A DNA stretch of 64,000 nucleotides from Sisyra terminalis (taxonomy: Eukaryota > Arthropoda > Insecta > Neuroptera > Sisyridae): contig OY292280.1 of assembly GCA_958496175.1 (NCBI GenBank), positions 22,568,001 to 22,632,000 of the forward strand, read 5' to 3'. The position numbers and the translations under genes were made by a program. Positions within the stretch are counted from its first letter, which is position 1. The number at the start of each line of letters is the position of its first letter. The notes beneath the pieces were generated by a model. It was given only the letters and a program-made list of their open reading frames with translations, was not told where the DNA came from and searched no databases. Positions 13,699-23,580 of the stretch are shown piece by piece.

Positions 13699-14372
13699 CT
13701 AATCGTTGCATTATCTTAACTTTTCTTTGTATCTTAACTCTGAAATATAAAATTCAGGAGGATGGGTGCGGAAAATCAAATTGAAACAATATGTTCAATT
13801 AACATAAATTTATTAATGATAAATATCAATACTGTTTATAATAAATTACAATATTAGTTTTTCCATTATTACAATAGTTTATATAATTTATGTAAAAGTA
13901 TCAATTATTATAATCATATAGAAATATTAAGTTAATTAAATTTTCTTGATTTACAGATATTTTCACTATTTATCACTTAAACCACTTTATAACTTCACAT
14001 TCACTGAATTATTAAAACACAATTTACAGCTCTGATTGTTGTAGTAAATCCATTAGTAATTTTCTCGGTAGATATCAATTGTGGAAATGATATCCTTTAT
14101 GAATTTGATGGATGATCCTCCAAAGATCCGCATTTATTCCTCAAACGTCCATTCGGAAATGATGAACATCTCAACTCCAATGAATAATTCTCCGTTGTCA
14201 TCGGTCAGCTTCTTCTGGAACGAAAAGATCAATAAATAATCAAAAATCAATAATAAAATATTTGGAAGTCTCAAAAGTACAGCGACTTACCAATTATTTA
14301 TCTCCCAACAAGATGATACATTCTTTAGCGCAAAAACAATGTCTTTGTCCTTAGTTTCTTGGTAATTTGGAT
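13699..14372 (-). pseudogene. Exon-intron gene fragment (copy 1a)
   Basis: On the - strand, TTTTTACAG precedes an 82-nt open piece (14,372-14,291) reading PNYQETKDKDIVFALKNVSS and so on. A GTAAGT donor and a 76-nt intron ending TTCCAG follow. The next exon (14,214-14,134) reads KKLTDDNGELFIGVEMFIIS then EWTFEE and stop. The two open frames are out of phase across the junction: joining TG to A creates a stop, so this is a decayed or captured fragment. Downstream, a 41-nt piece (13,739-13,699) is flanked by TTTCAG and GTAAGTAAGG. I do not recognise the protein family. Confidence 0.5.
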
Positions 14373-14588
14373 CTGTAAAAATATATTTTATAATTATTTA
14401 AACAAATTATACTTTCTAGCTACATTAACATGTATAGGTACTGGGGAACATATAATTTGCATAATGAAAACATTGGTTGCTTCTGCATTTATTAACACAA
14501 AAGTCACTTCCAATTCTTTTTCATTTACCTATGTAGCATAGATTTAACACTTGTGGGAACGTCACTGGACTTTTTACATTTCACATTA

Positions 14589-14726
14589 AACATGCTGTGC
14601 AAATTTTTCCATATACAAAGCCCATTGAAGGTATGAAATTGTGCATCAATTTGGAGGCAGATGAAATCATCAAACCCTTCAATATTCAAGTGCTTCTAAC
14701 TTCGTCAAATAGGTAAGGGATGACTT
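14589..14726 (+). repeat. Diverged copy of module M
   Basis: CATGCTGTGCAAATTTTTCC, then GATGAAATCATCAAAC, CTTCAA and TAAGGGATG match in order the module found near the right end of complete cassettes (44,481-44,623). Here it abuts another tRNA-like sequence. It is clearly more diverged than the other copies and lies just beyond the truncation of copy 1a. Confidence 0.7.
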
Positions 14727-14790
14727 TGTAGCCGGGCTGATAAGTATGTTGAGGGAACAATCTCCGGGTTCGAACCTTGAAATTGCCATA
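14722..14790 (+). repeat. tRNA-like sequence TL3
   Basis: The + strand carries TAGCCGGGCTG (14,729-14,739, A-box-like) and GGTTCGAACC (14,767-14,776, perfect B-box core). The intervening GTATGTTGAG and CAACAATCTCCGGG match TL2 of the complete cassettes, so TL3 is a shorter diverged paralogue, on the opposite strand relative to array direction. The A-to-B spacing is tRNA-like but acceptor-stem pairing is poor. It is probably a tRNA-derived relic. Confidence 0.55.
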
Positions 14791-14850
14791 TGAAGGATAT
14801 CCGTAGATGGTGTCCGGTCGCTGCTTATTGCTTAAATACATTTCTTACAG

Positions 14851-15280
14851 TTGTATCTAGCTACTCGAGGACCAATCTTTAAATGGAGTCATCAAAAAAT
14901 GAACAAGACCTAACATTTAATTATTTATGTCAATAGGAAATGAGGATTGTTTTCTGATAAATTTGTACAGTACCTGCAGCATTTCTTCGGACGTTTTCCA
15001 GATGATTTTCTGAAAAATAAACGATGGTAAGTGCAAGTGTTTTATTCCTGTAAAAAGTTGTTACTTTCAATTCGAAAAGGTTTGCAACTACCTTTGGGGC
15101 ATAGACGGTATAGACCCAAAGAATAATAAGTGTCAATTTCACCAAACAATCGTTCCTATTCATAGTAGGTAAGTTTTATTCCGTTTTCACCGGAAAATAT
15201 GCAGATTTCTGCTACTCTCCGGAACGATTTACTGGACGGCTATGCTGGAACCGGAGGTTTCGAATTCGATTGGCGAATGA
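14851..15280 (+). pseudogene. Run of exon-like open pieces, unknown product
   Basis: This stretch occurs only once in the window. Open pieces on the + strand are bounded by splice-like signals. They are 14,851-14,913 after TTTCTTACAG (LYLATRGPIFKWSHQKMNKT, stop); 14,971-15,026 between TTTGTACAG and GTAAGTGC (YLQHFFGRFPDDFLKNKR); and 15,058 or 15,080 to 15,168 before GTAAGTTT (includes VCNYLWGIDGIDPKNNKCQF). A piece after ATGCAG at 15,205 stays open to 15,280. The donors match the consensus well. The introns that keep frame would be only 31 and 36 nt, too short for most animals, so either the true acceptors lie elsewhere or the gene is decayed. The piece after 15,205 is open in more than one frame, so its frame is uncertain. 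Family not recognised. Confidence 0.3.
14930..15163 (-). CDS. Possible 77-codon ORF with signal-peptide-like start
   Basis: This ORF begins at a real ATG and is not part of the satellite or a cassette copy. Its N-terminus, MNRNDCLVKLTLIILWVYTV followed by YA, has a short polar start and a hydrophobic core of about 13 residues, then a small residue before P, as in a secretion signal. The rest has no recognised domain. It overlaps, on the opposite strand, exon-like pieces with better splice signals, so at most one strand is likely to be coding. Internal GTAGTT, TTTTTACAG, TTTTTCAG and GTACTG motifs would also allow a spliced reading. Low confidence. Confidence 0.2.
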   Translation of the reverse strand: MNRNDCLVKLTLIILWVYTVYAPKVVANLFELKVTTFYRNKTLALTIVYFSENHLENVRRNAAGTVQIYQKTILISY

Positions 15281-15471
15281 GCCCAATATGTTTTGCTACC
15301 ATAATAATTGGTTTTAATTTCTTTTAACTTACGTTGGCTCACATTATCACTTAATAACATGAACCCTCGTTTCCAAATTTTAGCACCATGTGATCAATCG
15401 ATCAACGATAGCCTTCGACATTTGGAAATGATTGATTGATCGATCGATGATTTACCTATATGTTTTTCCAA
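15281..15471. other. Spacer with no supported gene
   Basis: AT-rich sequence seen once in the window. It has a pair of loosely inverted GATCAATCGATCA / TGATTGATCGATCGATGAT stretches (about 15,391-15,455). I see no ORF, RNA gene or repeat membership that I can support. Confidence 0.4.
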
Positions 15472-15935
15472 TTAAATCATAGTCAAGGATGATTTAATCT
15501 TTAATATTCAACTCAATTTTGGCGAAACAAAACATCCCTTATATCCTTTTTATGCACTCGAAAATTGTCCTTTTTGAAACTTTGAAACGATATTGCGGGT
15601 GTCCTGTGGCACACAGGATAAAAATTTTTTCACTCCACATCTCACGTAAGGACATTGTTTAATAATCCGTTGCGAAAATTAGCTGTTATAAGGAAAAGTC
15701 ACCCCTCAAAAATGACCTTCTTTCAAGCCAATTTGGTGCTAGGGTTTTCACCTCCTTAATTTCCCAATTTAATTTTCCAAGGATCTAGTGAACCAATGCT
15801 TATGATTTTTTGCATCATGGTTAAGGATGATTTAATCTTTAATATTCAACTCAATTTTGGCGAAACAAAACATCCCTTATATCCTTTTTAAGCACTCGAA
15901 AATTGTCCTTTTTGAAAATTTGAATCGATATTGCG
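15472..15935 (-). repeat. Inverted, strongly diverged satellite (about 1.4 monomers)
   Basis: Read on the - strand it follows the monomer in order: AACCATGATGCAAAAAAT, TTGGAAAATTAAATTGGGAA, GGTGACTTTTCC, CGCAACGGATTATTAAACAA, TGTCCTTACGTGAG, TCCTGTGTGCC, CGCAATATCG, AAAAAGGACAATTTTC, GGATATAAGGGATG. The CAAGGATGATTTAATC-type landmark recurs 338 bp apart (15,485 and 15,823), so the old period matches the modern one. It differs from all array monomers (TTGTTTCGCCAAAATTGAG replaces the usual CCTCACTAAATTAAAG), yet its two partial units closely match each other. It contains the cassette right-end sequence inside a monomer context, which makes it informative about ancestry. Confidence 0.9.
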
Positions 15936-16731
15936 ATATTGGTTCGAAAAAAACCTTTATTTAACGGTGTTACAGGCGATTGAAGATTGGATGGTTTTAT
16001 GATTTTTTCTGCCACATGGATTGTCGATTTCATCCCTTAAACGAGCTTTGTTTTCGAAATAATTAGCACAGCTTGTATGGGAGGACTTAAACTTTCTGTT
16101 TGGATTTCTCCATTGTAAGTTTGTTCAATTTTTACCAGTTTCCATGTAGTCAATTGCATCTCTTATGTGTGAAAAATCAAAAGCAGTAAGTTCATAATTC
16201 AGTTTTTAAATTATTGTTTTTTTTTTCTAACAAATCTAATTTGTTGACAATTCGAATTGTTTAGAATTTTGAATTAAGACAACGCCAAAATGCATTCGAC
16301 TTTTGTTGGAAGCTATGAGTACATCCACCTGACTCACAGGTGGCACTAAAAACTTAAGGTGGTTCAATTGACATACATGTCAAGAGTTCACACGTTCTAG
16401 CATAGGTGGAGATACGATACATGTCAATGCGACAGCTTATTTTTGAAAGTTATTAGTTCATAATTGACTTTAGTTTATCCAAATAAATTGAATATTTTAT
16501 GTTATGGTTGTTTGAGCTGATGGCCAATGTTACATTTTAACTTCATAAAATCAGAATCGAATTAAATAAATGTGAAACAGATAATGTTTATTGTGAAATT
16601 GTAGGTATGGACGCAATGTTTATATGGGGTTATATGTACTTTCTGTTACTTTTGTAGATATTTTCCAACGTTTAACTAACTAATGAACGACAAAAATGAA
16701 TTTTTAAAATATATTTAAAAATAATTCATTC

Positions 16732-16887
16732 AGAGAAGAATCTAATCAAATAATCTGCAAATGTAAGCCACTGGGAGTGCAGCTTAAGTATTGGGAATAT
16801 CAGAAGAATATCTCAATCCACGGGATAAACAGGAAGATAATAAAAGATCAGGTTTTGATCACCGAATTAGGCATAATAGCGACTTAA
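16732..16887 (+). pseudogene. Conserved 51-codon open segment (copy 1b)
   Basis: After ATTCATTCAG the frame reads REESNQIICKCKPLGVQLKY, then WEYQKNISIHG and on to TELGIIAT and stop. It matches the same segment in the other cassette copies apart from W in place of C. In this copy an upstream TAA blocks extension to the ATG used in copy 2, so if it is coding it is an internal exon. No family recognised. Confidence 0.3.
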
Positions 16888-16930
16888 ACCATGGTTGTAA
16901 TTGAAAGTCCTCCTCATGGAGAGCTGATTT

Positions 16931-17042
16931 TTGCAATACAGTTAAGAATGATTCAGTTTTAAATGGCAGCAATTTTCTGCGAAAGAAAACCATCTCTTAT
17001 ATCCTTTTTATGTTCTTGAAAATTGTCCTTTTTGAAACTTTG
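16931..17042 (-). repeat. Satellite-like segment inside the cassette (copy 1b)
   Basis: On the - strand TTTCAAAAAGGACAATTTTC, AAAAAGGATATAAGAGATGG and ATTCTTAACTGTATTGCAAA align in order with the first third of a satellite monomer. The spacing is conserved, with a diverged middle (TTTCGCAGAAAATTGCTGCC). Confidence 0.85.
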
Positions 17043-17225
17043 AAAAAACAGCCCTTATCAGAAAAAGCAATCTTGCAACTTTGTTAATAAATGCAGAAGT
17101 TTAGCAATCATTGTTTCATTATGGAAATTATGTAAATGGGCTGCGCCATATGTTCCCCAGTCTACATGTTAATGTCCCTAAAAAACTACAATTTGTTTAA
17201 ATATTAATAAAATATATTTTTACAG

Positions 17226-17924
17226 ATCCATACCAAGACATACTAAGAATCTGAGGCCCAAGACATTGTTTTTGCGCTGAAGAAAGTATCATCATTTTGG
17301 GAGATAAATGATTGGTAAGTCGCTGTACTTTTGAGACCTCCAAATATTTTATTATTGATTTTTGATTATTTATTGATCTTTTCGTTCCAGAAGAAGCTGA
17401 CCGATGACAACGGAGAATTATTCATTGGAGTTGAGATGTTCATCATTTCCGAATGGACGTTTGAGGAATAAATGCGGATCTTTGGAGGATCATCCATCAA
17501 ATTCATAAAGGATATCATTTCCACAATTGATATCTACCGAGAAGATCACTAATGGATTTACTACAACAATCTGTGCTGTAAATTGTGTTTTAATAATTCA
17601 GTGAATGTGAAGTTATAAAGTGGTTTAAGTGATAAAGTGGTTTAAGTGATAAATAGTGAAAATATCTGTAAATCAAGAAAATTTTACTAATTTTATATTT
17701 CTATATGATTTTAATAATTTAAAATTTTTACATAAATTATATAAACTCTTGTAATAATGGAAAAACTAATATTGTAATTTATTATAAACTGTATTGATAT
17801 TTAACATTAATAAATTTATGTTAATTGAACATATTGTTTCAATTTGATTTTCCGCACCCATCCTCCTGAATTTTATATTTCAGAGTTAAGATACAAAGAA
17901 AAGTTAAGATAATGCAACGATTAG
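17226..17924 (+). pseudogene. Exon-intron gene fragment (copy 1b)
   Basis: Same layout as in the other copies, on the + strand. An 89-nt first piece (17,226-17,314, 7 nt longer than elsewhere and with an in-frame stop) is followed by a 76-nt GTAAGT...TTCCAG intron. The 81-nt second piece (17,391-17,471) encodes KKLTDDNGELFIGVEMF and so on. A 41-nt piece at 17,884-17,924 is bounded by TTTCAG and GTAAGTAAGG. The first piece is clearly broken here, which supports a pseudogene. Confidence 0.5.
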
Positions 17925-18139
17925 GTAAGTAAGGTAAGTTCAATATTTTTCGATAGATTATCGAATAATACGATAAAGACAATATCGAAAAATATCTTAA
18001 CTTTTTGATTTCCTTATCGATTTTTTTTATATATACATTTTAATTTTCTGAAGAAACTCTTTTGAAATACAAATGTTGTTTTTTTCGAAAAAAAGGATCT
18101 AGGACCTTAAAATGTTGCAATGTTTTTAGTAAAATTTTC

Positions 18140-18357
18140 CAACTTTAACATGGAGCAGCTATGGTTAAAAGGTTTTTGGAAAATTCCAACTCCTTCGATC
18201 GAAATTTTTTTTCAATTTTCCACAAATCTCATAAGAATTGTTTATGTATGAGTTTTAAGGTCATTTACATATATCATCTGATAGCCGAGTCGTCTTGGTC
18301 GCCGTTGCTGTTGTTCGGAGTCGAGGTCCCTGGTTCGCATCCCGATTGGTCCCGGAT
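18140..18357 (+). repeat. tRNA-like module TL1 (copy 1b)
   Basis: ATGGAGCAGCTATGG leader at about 18,149, A-box-like TAGCCGAGTCG at 18,282-18,292 and B-box-like GGTTCGCATCCC at 18,332-18,343. This inverted copy has the same order as the forward TL1 copies. Confidence 0.6.
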
Positions 18358-18543
18358 TTTTATAATTTCTAATAATTGATTTCTCTTCCTTACAGTTTAT
18401 AATATAACTAATTAACATTAATTCCTCATTCCAGACATTGTATCATCGAAATATTCGATCGAACAGTTCCAACCTTTCGGGGTTCGAAATGATCGATCGA
18501 TGATGCTATATATTTTTCATTTTATTTTTGCTCAATGGTTTTG

Positions 18544-18601
18544 TGACGTCACTCTTTTCATATATATGACGTCACACATACGTCGCCACCCAATGACGTC
18601 A
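18544..18601 (-). promoter_or_regulatory. Three TGACGTCA palindromes (copy 1b)
   Basis: Perfect octamers at 18,544-18,551, 18,567-18,574 and 18,594-18,601. Spacing is 23 and 27 bp, the mirror image of the forward copies. Confidence 0.5.
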
Positions 18602-19320
18602 TTCCCGAAAAATTACCGAATTTTCGATTTTCGGGAAGTAGGACTCTGGGAATGGCTTAGTTACGTCACGGGAGGCCTAAAAAACATATCCTGAAGTCAA
18701 TTTTTTCGGTTTTTTTTTTGGGGGGGGGGACCTCGAATTTTCGAATTTAGTGAAATGGGATTTCGGGAATGGCTTAGTTACGCTCCGAGAAGCCTAAAAA
18801 TCATTTTAATTATACAATTTTTCATTTTTTTGGCGAAAATTTTCCTGCCGAAATTCTGAAGAATCCCAAAAATAGGCCTAAATTGGCGATTTTTTTCACT
18901 TTTTCCTTCTTCAAAGCCATTTGTAGCGATAACTATCGATCGTAGGTTAACGATAGTAGGCTCATTCGATAGTGCTTGAATTACTCTATCGATGGTATAA
19001 ATTTGGTCCCGGAAAAGCTTAAGGGGAAAAACTTTTTTTTTTCTCTTCAGAGAAATTTTATTTCGTCGACCAAATGTACATCGATTTTTTTCAAAAAAAT
19101 GTTTGTCGAATTTCTCGATGAAATTCACACCATAGCTATATTACGTTACGATCGAAACAAAAATCCAATAAAACCAAAAGTTTTCGATATCGATAATGGT
19201 TTTTTCGATATTTAAAATTCACCTATTGGGCTAGCTAATGCTATTTAAATACAAATTTCTTTTCTTGAAAAAAAGGATCAAGGACCTAAAAGTTTTCCAA
19301 TGTGGATTCACATCTTTTCC

Positions 19321-19459
19321 GATCGTATCATGGAGCACCTATGGTTAAATTTTTTCCGGAAAATTCCATGAAAATCGTTCTGGTGACCATTTGATCAAAA
19401 GATTTTATTGGAATTTTCCGGCCAAATTTTAACCATAGGAGCTCCATGTTACGATCGGA
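19321..19459. repeat. Centre of a large inverted repeat
   Basis: ATGGAGCACCTATGG and CCGGAAAATTCC on the left face GGAATTTTCCGG and CCATAGGAGCTCCATG on the right. The arms end at 19,367 and 19,410, leaving a 42-bp spacer (19,368-19,409) with no counterpart elsewhere in the window. The arms are about 3.4 kb (left) and, allowing for a 0.78-kb interruption, about 4.2 kb (right). Confidence 0.9.
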
Positions 19460-20177
19460 AAAGATGTAAGACCGCATTGGAAATTTTTTAGTTCCTTGAT
19501 CCTTTTTTTCAAGAAAACAAATTTGTATTTAAATAGCATAAGCTAGCACAATAGGTGAATTTTAAATATCGAAAAAACCATTAACGATATCGAAAACTTT
19601 TGGTTTTATTGGATTTTTGTTTCGATCGTAACGTAATATAGCTATGGTGTGAATTTCATCGAGAAATTCGACAAACATTTTTTTGAAAAAAATCGACGTA
19701 CATTTGGTCGACGAAATAAAATTTCTCAGGAGTGGAAAAAAAAAGTTTTTTCCCTTAAGCTTTTCCGGGACCAAATTTACACCATCGATAGAGTAATTCA
19801 AGCGCTATCGAATGAGCCTACTATCGTTACCCTACGATCGATAGTTATCGCTACAAATGGCATTGAAGTGGGAAAAAGTGAAAAAAAACGCCTATTTAGG
19901 CCTACTTTTGGGATTTTTTAGAAAACCGGCCCAAAAATTTTTCGCCAAAAAATGAAAAATTATATAATTAAAAATTATATTTAGGCTTCTCGGAGCGTAA
20001 CTAAGCCATTCCCGAAATCCCATTTCACTAAATTCGAAAATTCGAGGTCCCCCCCCAAAAAAAAAAACCGAAAAAATTGACTTCAGGATATGTTTTTTAG
20101 GCCTCCCGTGACGTAACTAAGCCATTCCCAGAATCCTACTTCCCGAAAATTCGTTCATTTTTCGAATTTTTCGGGAA

Positions 20178-20238
20178 TGACGTCATTGGGAGGTGACGTA
20201 TGTGTGAAGTCATATATATATGAAAATGAGTGACGTCA
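20178..20238 (+). promoter_or_regulatory. TGACGTCA cluster with middle site mutated (copy 1c)
   Basis: Perfect octamers at 20,178-20,185 and 20,231-20,238. The middle site reads TGAAGTCA (20,205-20,212). This is the only copy with a broken site among five. Confidence 0.45.
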
Positions 20239-20429
20239 CAAAACCATTGAGCAAAAATAAAATGATAAATATATTGCATCATCGATCGATCGATCATTTC
20301 CAACCCCGAAAGGCTGGAACTGTTCGATCGAATATTTCGATGATACAATGTCTGGAATGAGGAATTAATGTTAATTAGTTATATTATAAACTGTAAGGAA
20401 GAGAAATCAATTATTAGAAATTATAAAAA

Positions 20430-20645
20430 TCCGGGACCAATCGGGATGCGAACCAGGGACCTCGACTCCGAACAACAGCAACGGCGACCAAGACGACTCG
20501 GCTATCAGATGATATATGTAAATGACCTTAAAACTCATACATAAACAATTCTTATGAGATTTGTGGAAAATTGAAAAAAAATTTCGATCGAAGGAGTTGG
20601 AATTTTCCAAAAACCTTATAACCATAGCTGCTCCATGTTAAAGTT
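20430..20645 (-). repeat. tRNA-like module TL1 (copy 1c)
   Basis: A-box-like at 20,494-20,504, B-box-like at 20,443-20,454, and the GGAGCAGCTATGG leader within 20,599-20,640, all on the - strand. Confidence 0.6.
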
Positions 20646-20861
20646 GGAAAATTTTACTAAAAACATTGCAACATTTTAAGATCCTTGATCCTTTTTGTCG
20701 ACAAAAACCAATTTGTATTTCAAAAGAGTTTCTTCAGAAAATTAAAATTTATATATAATGAAAAATCGATAAGGACTTCAAAAAGTTGAGATATTTTTCG
20801 ATATTGGCTTTATCGAATTATTCGATAATCTATCGAATAATATTGAACTTACCTTACTTAC

Positions 20862-21536
20862 CTCTTCGTTGCATTATCTTAACTTTTCTTTGTATCTTAA
20901 CTCTGAAATATAAAATTCAAGAGGATTGGTGCGGAAAAACGAATTGAAAAAATATATTCAATTAAAATAAATTTATTAATATTAAATATCAATTCAGTTT
21001 ATAATAAATTACAATATTATTTTCTCCATTATTACAATAGTTTATATAATTTATGTAAAAGTATCAATTATTATAATCATATAGAAATATAAAGTTAATA
21101 CAATTTTCTTGATTTTTCAGATATTTTCACTATTTATCACTTAAACCACTTTATCACTTCACATTCACTGAATTATTAAAACACAATTTACAGCACAGAT
21201 TGTTGTAGTAAATCCATTAGTGATCTTCTTGGTAGATATCAATTGTGGAAATGATATCCCACAGGAATTTGCTTGATGATCCTCCAACGATCCACATTTA
21301 TTCCTCAAACGTCCATTTGGAAATGATGAACATCTCAACTCCAATGAATAATTCCCCGTTGTCATCGGTCAGCTTCTTCTGGAACGAAAAGATCAATAAA
21401 TAATCAAAAATCAATAATAAAATATTTGGAGGTCTCAAAAGTACAGCGACTTACCAATCATTTATCTCCCAAAATGATGATACATTCTTCAGCGCAAAAA
21501 CAATGTCTTGGTCCTTAGTTTCTTGGTAATTTGGAT
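20862..21536 (-). pseudogene. Exon-intron gene fragment (copy 1c)
   Basis: First piece 21,536-21,455 (82 nt), reading PNYQETKDQDIVFALKNVSS then FWEIND. Then the 76-nt intron, second piece 21,378-21,298 (KKLTDDNGELFIGVEMFIIS then KWTFEE, stop), and a 41-nt piece 20,902-20,862. Splicing joins TG to A and gives an immediate stop, as in all copies where the first piece is intact. Confidence 0.5.
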
Positions 21537-21718
21537 CTGTAAAAATATATATCATTAATATTTAAACAAACTATACTTTCTAGGGACATTAACTTGAACA
21601 CAGGGGAACATATGGCGCAGCCCTTTACATAATTTCCATAATGAAACAATGGTTGCTAAACTTCTGCTTTTATTAACAAAGTTGCAAGATTGCTTTTTCT
21701 GATAAGGGCTGTTTTTTC

Positions 21719-21832
21719 AAAGTTTCAAAAAGGACAATTTTCAAGTACATAAAAAGGATATAAGAGATGGTTTTCTTTCGTAGAAAATTGCTGCCATTTA
21801 AAACTGACTCATTCTTAACTGTATTGCAAAAA
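21719..21832 (+). repeat. Satellite-like segment inside the cassette (copy 1c)
   Basis: TTTCAAAAAGGACAATTTTC, AAAAAGGATATAAGAGATGG and CATTCTTAACTGTATTGC follow the order and spacing of the array monomer. The segment has the same orientation as the flanking arrays. Confidence 0.85.
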
Positions 21833-21872
21833 TCAGCTCTCCATGAGGAGGACTTTCAATTACAACCATGGT

Positions 21873-22028
21873 TTAAGTCGCTATTATGCCTAATTCGGTG
21901 ATCAAAACCTGATCTTTTATTATCTTCCTGTTTATCCCGTGGATTGAGATATTCTTCTGATATTCACAATACTTAAGCTGCACTCCCAGTGGCTTACATT
22001 TGCAGATTATTTGATTAGATTCTTCTCT
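21873..22028 (-). pseudogene. Conserved 51-codon open segment (copy 1c)
   Basis: Same reading as in copy 2 (REESNQIICKCKPLGVQLKY, CEYQKNISIHGINRKIIKDQ, to GIIAT and stop). Upstream the frame meets a TAA directly after Met-Asn-Phe, so the ATG start of copy 2 is not usable here. Confidence 0.3.
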
Positions 22029-22652
22029 GAATGAATTATTTTTAAATATATTTTAAAAATTCATTTTTGTCGTTCATTAGTTAGTTAAACGTTGGAAAAT
22101 ATCTACAAAAGTAACAGAAAGTACATATAACCTCATATAAACATTGCGCCCATACCGACAATTTTACAATAAATATTACCTGTTTCACATTTATTTATTC
22201 GATTTTGATTTTATGAAGTTAAAATGTAACATTGGCCATCAGATCAAACAACCATAACATTAAATATTAAATTTATTTGGATAAACTAAAGTCAATTATG
22301 AACTAATAACTTTCAAAAATAAGCTGTCGCATTGACATGTATCGTATCTCCACCTATGCTAGAACGTGTGAACTCTTGACATGTATGTCAATTGAACCAC
22401 CTTAAGTTTTTAGTGCCACCTGTGAGTCAGAAGGATGTACTCATAGCTTCCAACAAAATACGAATCGCATTTTGGCGTTGTCTTAATTCAAAATTCTAAA
22501 CAATTCGAATTGTCAATACATAAGAAATGTTAGAAATAAGCAATAAATTTAAAAATTAAATATAATTACTTACTGCTTTTGATTTTTCACACATAAGAGA
22601 TGAAATTGAGTAGGAAATTGAATATGAAATAAAGGCATGCCAATCGAAAACT

Positions 22653-22712
22653 TAAGTTCATCCGTACATGCTGGGCAAATTTTTCTGAAAACCAAGCTCG
22701 TTTAAGGGATGA
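22653..22712 (+). repeat. Module M, first partial copy (copy 1c)
   Basis: AAGTTCATCCGTACATGCTG, GGCAAATTTTT, ACCAAGCTCGTTTAAGGGAT. It repeats imperfectly at 23,435. The two flank a 0.72-kb stretch that is absent from inverted copy 1b. Confidence 0.8.
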
Positions 22713-22792
22713 CCGCGGCAATTTGGTGACGTTATGGCATTATTTCTAGACTTTAAAAAATATAAATAAATTATAAAAAAAAAAATATGACA

Positions 22793-22997
22793 TTTTCAAG
22801 GTTCGAACCCGGAGATTGTTGCTTTAGATTCTCTCAACATATCCACTCGGCTACAACTGCACGTGTTTGCATTAAATAAAAACTTATATATAAATATTTC
22901 TCAGATCACAAAATTCAATTTTCTTTCGGGATCGAAATATTTGAAATTTTCCAAAACAAATTGAAACCATAGCTGCTCCATAATACTTCCGGAAAAT
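22793..22997 (-). repeat. tRNA-like module TL2 (copy 1c)
   Basis: The - strand carries TAGCCGAGTGG (22,843-22,853), a perfect-looking A-box of the Leu/Ser tRNA type, and GGGTTCGAACC (22,800-22,810), a perfect B-box core. Upstream is ATGGAGCAGCTATGG with TTTTGGAAAATTTC, the same leader as TL1. TL1 and TL2 are therefore paralogous modules. T-stem and D-stem pairing are poor, so it is not a normal tRNA. Confidence 0.6.
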
Positions 22998-23434
22998 GTG
23001 TCAATATACATAGTAACATTTTGATGTTTTTCCCCATTTTTTTCGATATTTAAAATTCTAAGAAACGGTAATGCATTGTTGTCGTATGAACAAATATGTA
23101 CTGCTCTTCTTTAAAGTAAATCAAAACCAACTATCAACTTTAAGAATTTAATTCCGCAAAAAGAAAACAAAATAAGTTTTCTCGTAAATTCCAATAAGAT
23201 ATTCAACTCTTTTGTTGTTGTTGTACTATATTTGTACAATAACATAGGAAATAATATGAGAAATATCGTGAAAAATCATATAGTTTGGTAGGCAATCTGC
23301 TTACACCAAAGTAAAAAACAAAATAAATGGTTGCATAAATGTTGCATTTAATAACATTTCTCGGGTAATTTTAGGGCTGCTTTATGGTTTAATTTGTAAT
23401 TTGTAAGGGTTATTTGAAATTTTTCATAAAAATA

Positions 23435-23580
23435 TAAGTCCATCCGTACATGCTGTGCAAATTTGTCCGAAAACTAACCACATTTAAGGGATGAAATCGA
23501 CAATCAAAGTGGCAGAAGAAATCATCAAACTTCAAGTGTTTGTAACGTCAAGGGATCAAATAAGGGATGGTTTTCGATCC
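23435..23580 (+). repeat. Module M, second longer copy (copy 1c)
   Basis: AAGTCCATCCGTACATGCTG, CACATTTAAGGGATGAAATC, GTGGCAGAAGAAATCATC, AGGGATGGTTTTCGA. This is the full-length form of M and also occurs in the inverted copy. Confidence 0.8.

Larger units (their letters stand above)
12315..14508 (+). mobile_element. Cassette copy 1a, truncated at the right
   Basis: The satellite stops at GCATTTGTT and is replaced by GGAAAACTTTTAGGTCCTTG, as at 40,535 and nearly so at 50,056. The copy is collinear with cassette copies 2 and 3 from this junction through the TGACGTCA cluster, the first tRNA-like module and the exon pair, to about 14,508 (GCATTTATTAACAC). It then departs. It is more diverged than copies 1c, 2 and 3, for example with a 10-bp local duplication around GTCGACGTACGGTCGACG at about 12,527-12,555. 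The type label is provisional: no terminal inverted repeat, target-site duplication or transposase is visible. Confidence 0.8.
15936..19367 (-). mobile_element. Inverted cassette copy (copy 1b)
   Basis: This is the reverse complement of the forward cassette, from module M (about 15,955-16,110) through the short ORF, satellite-like piece, exon pair, TL1 and TGACGTCA cluster to the left-end TCCTTGATCC motif and then GGAATTTTCCGG. It faces copy 1c head to head across a 42-bp spacer. Module M is present once and uninterrupted here, whereas complete forward copies have the M core twice with about 0.78 kb between. Copy 1b therefore lacks TL2. It is more diverged than copies 1c, 2 and 3 are from each other. 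Confidence 0.85.

Noticed and set aside
15391..15455. A cruciform or operator from the GATCAATCGATCA-type inverted stretches
   Set aside because: The match is imperfect and such CGAT-rich words are common throughout the cassette DNA.
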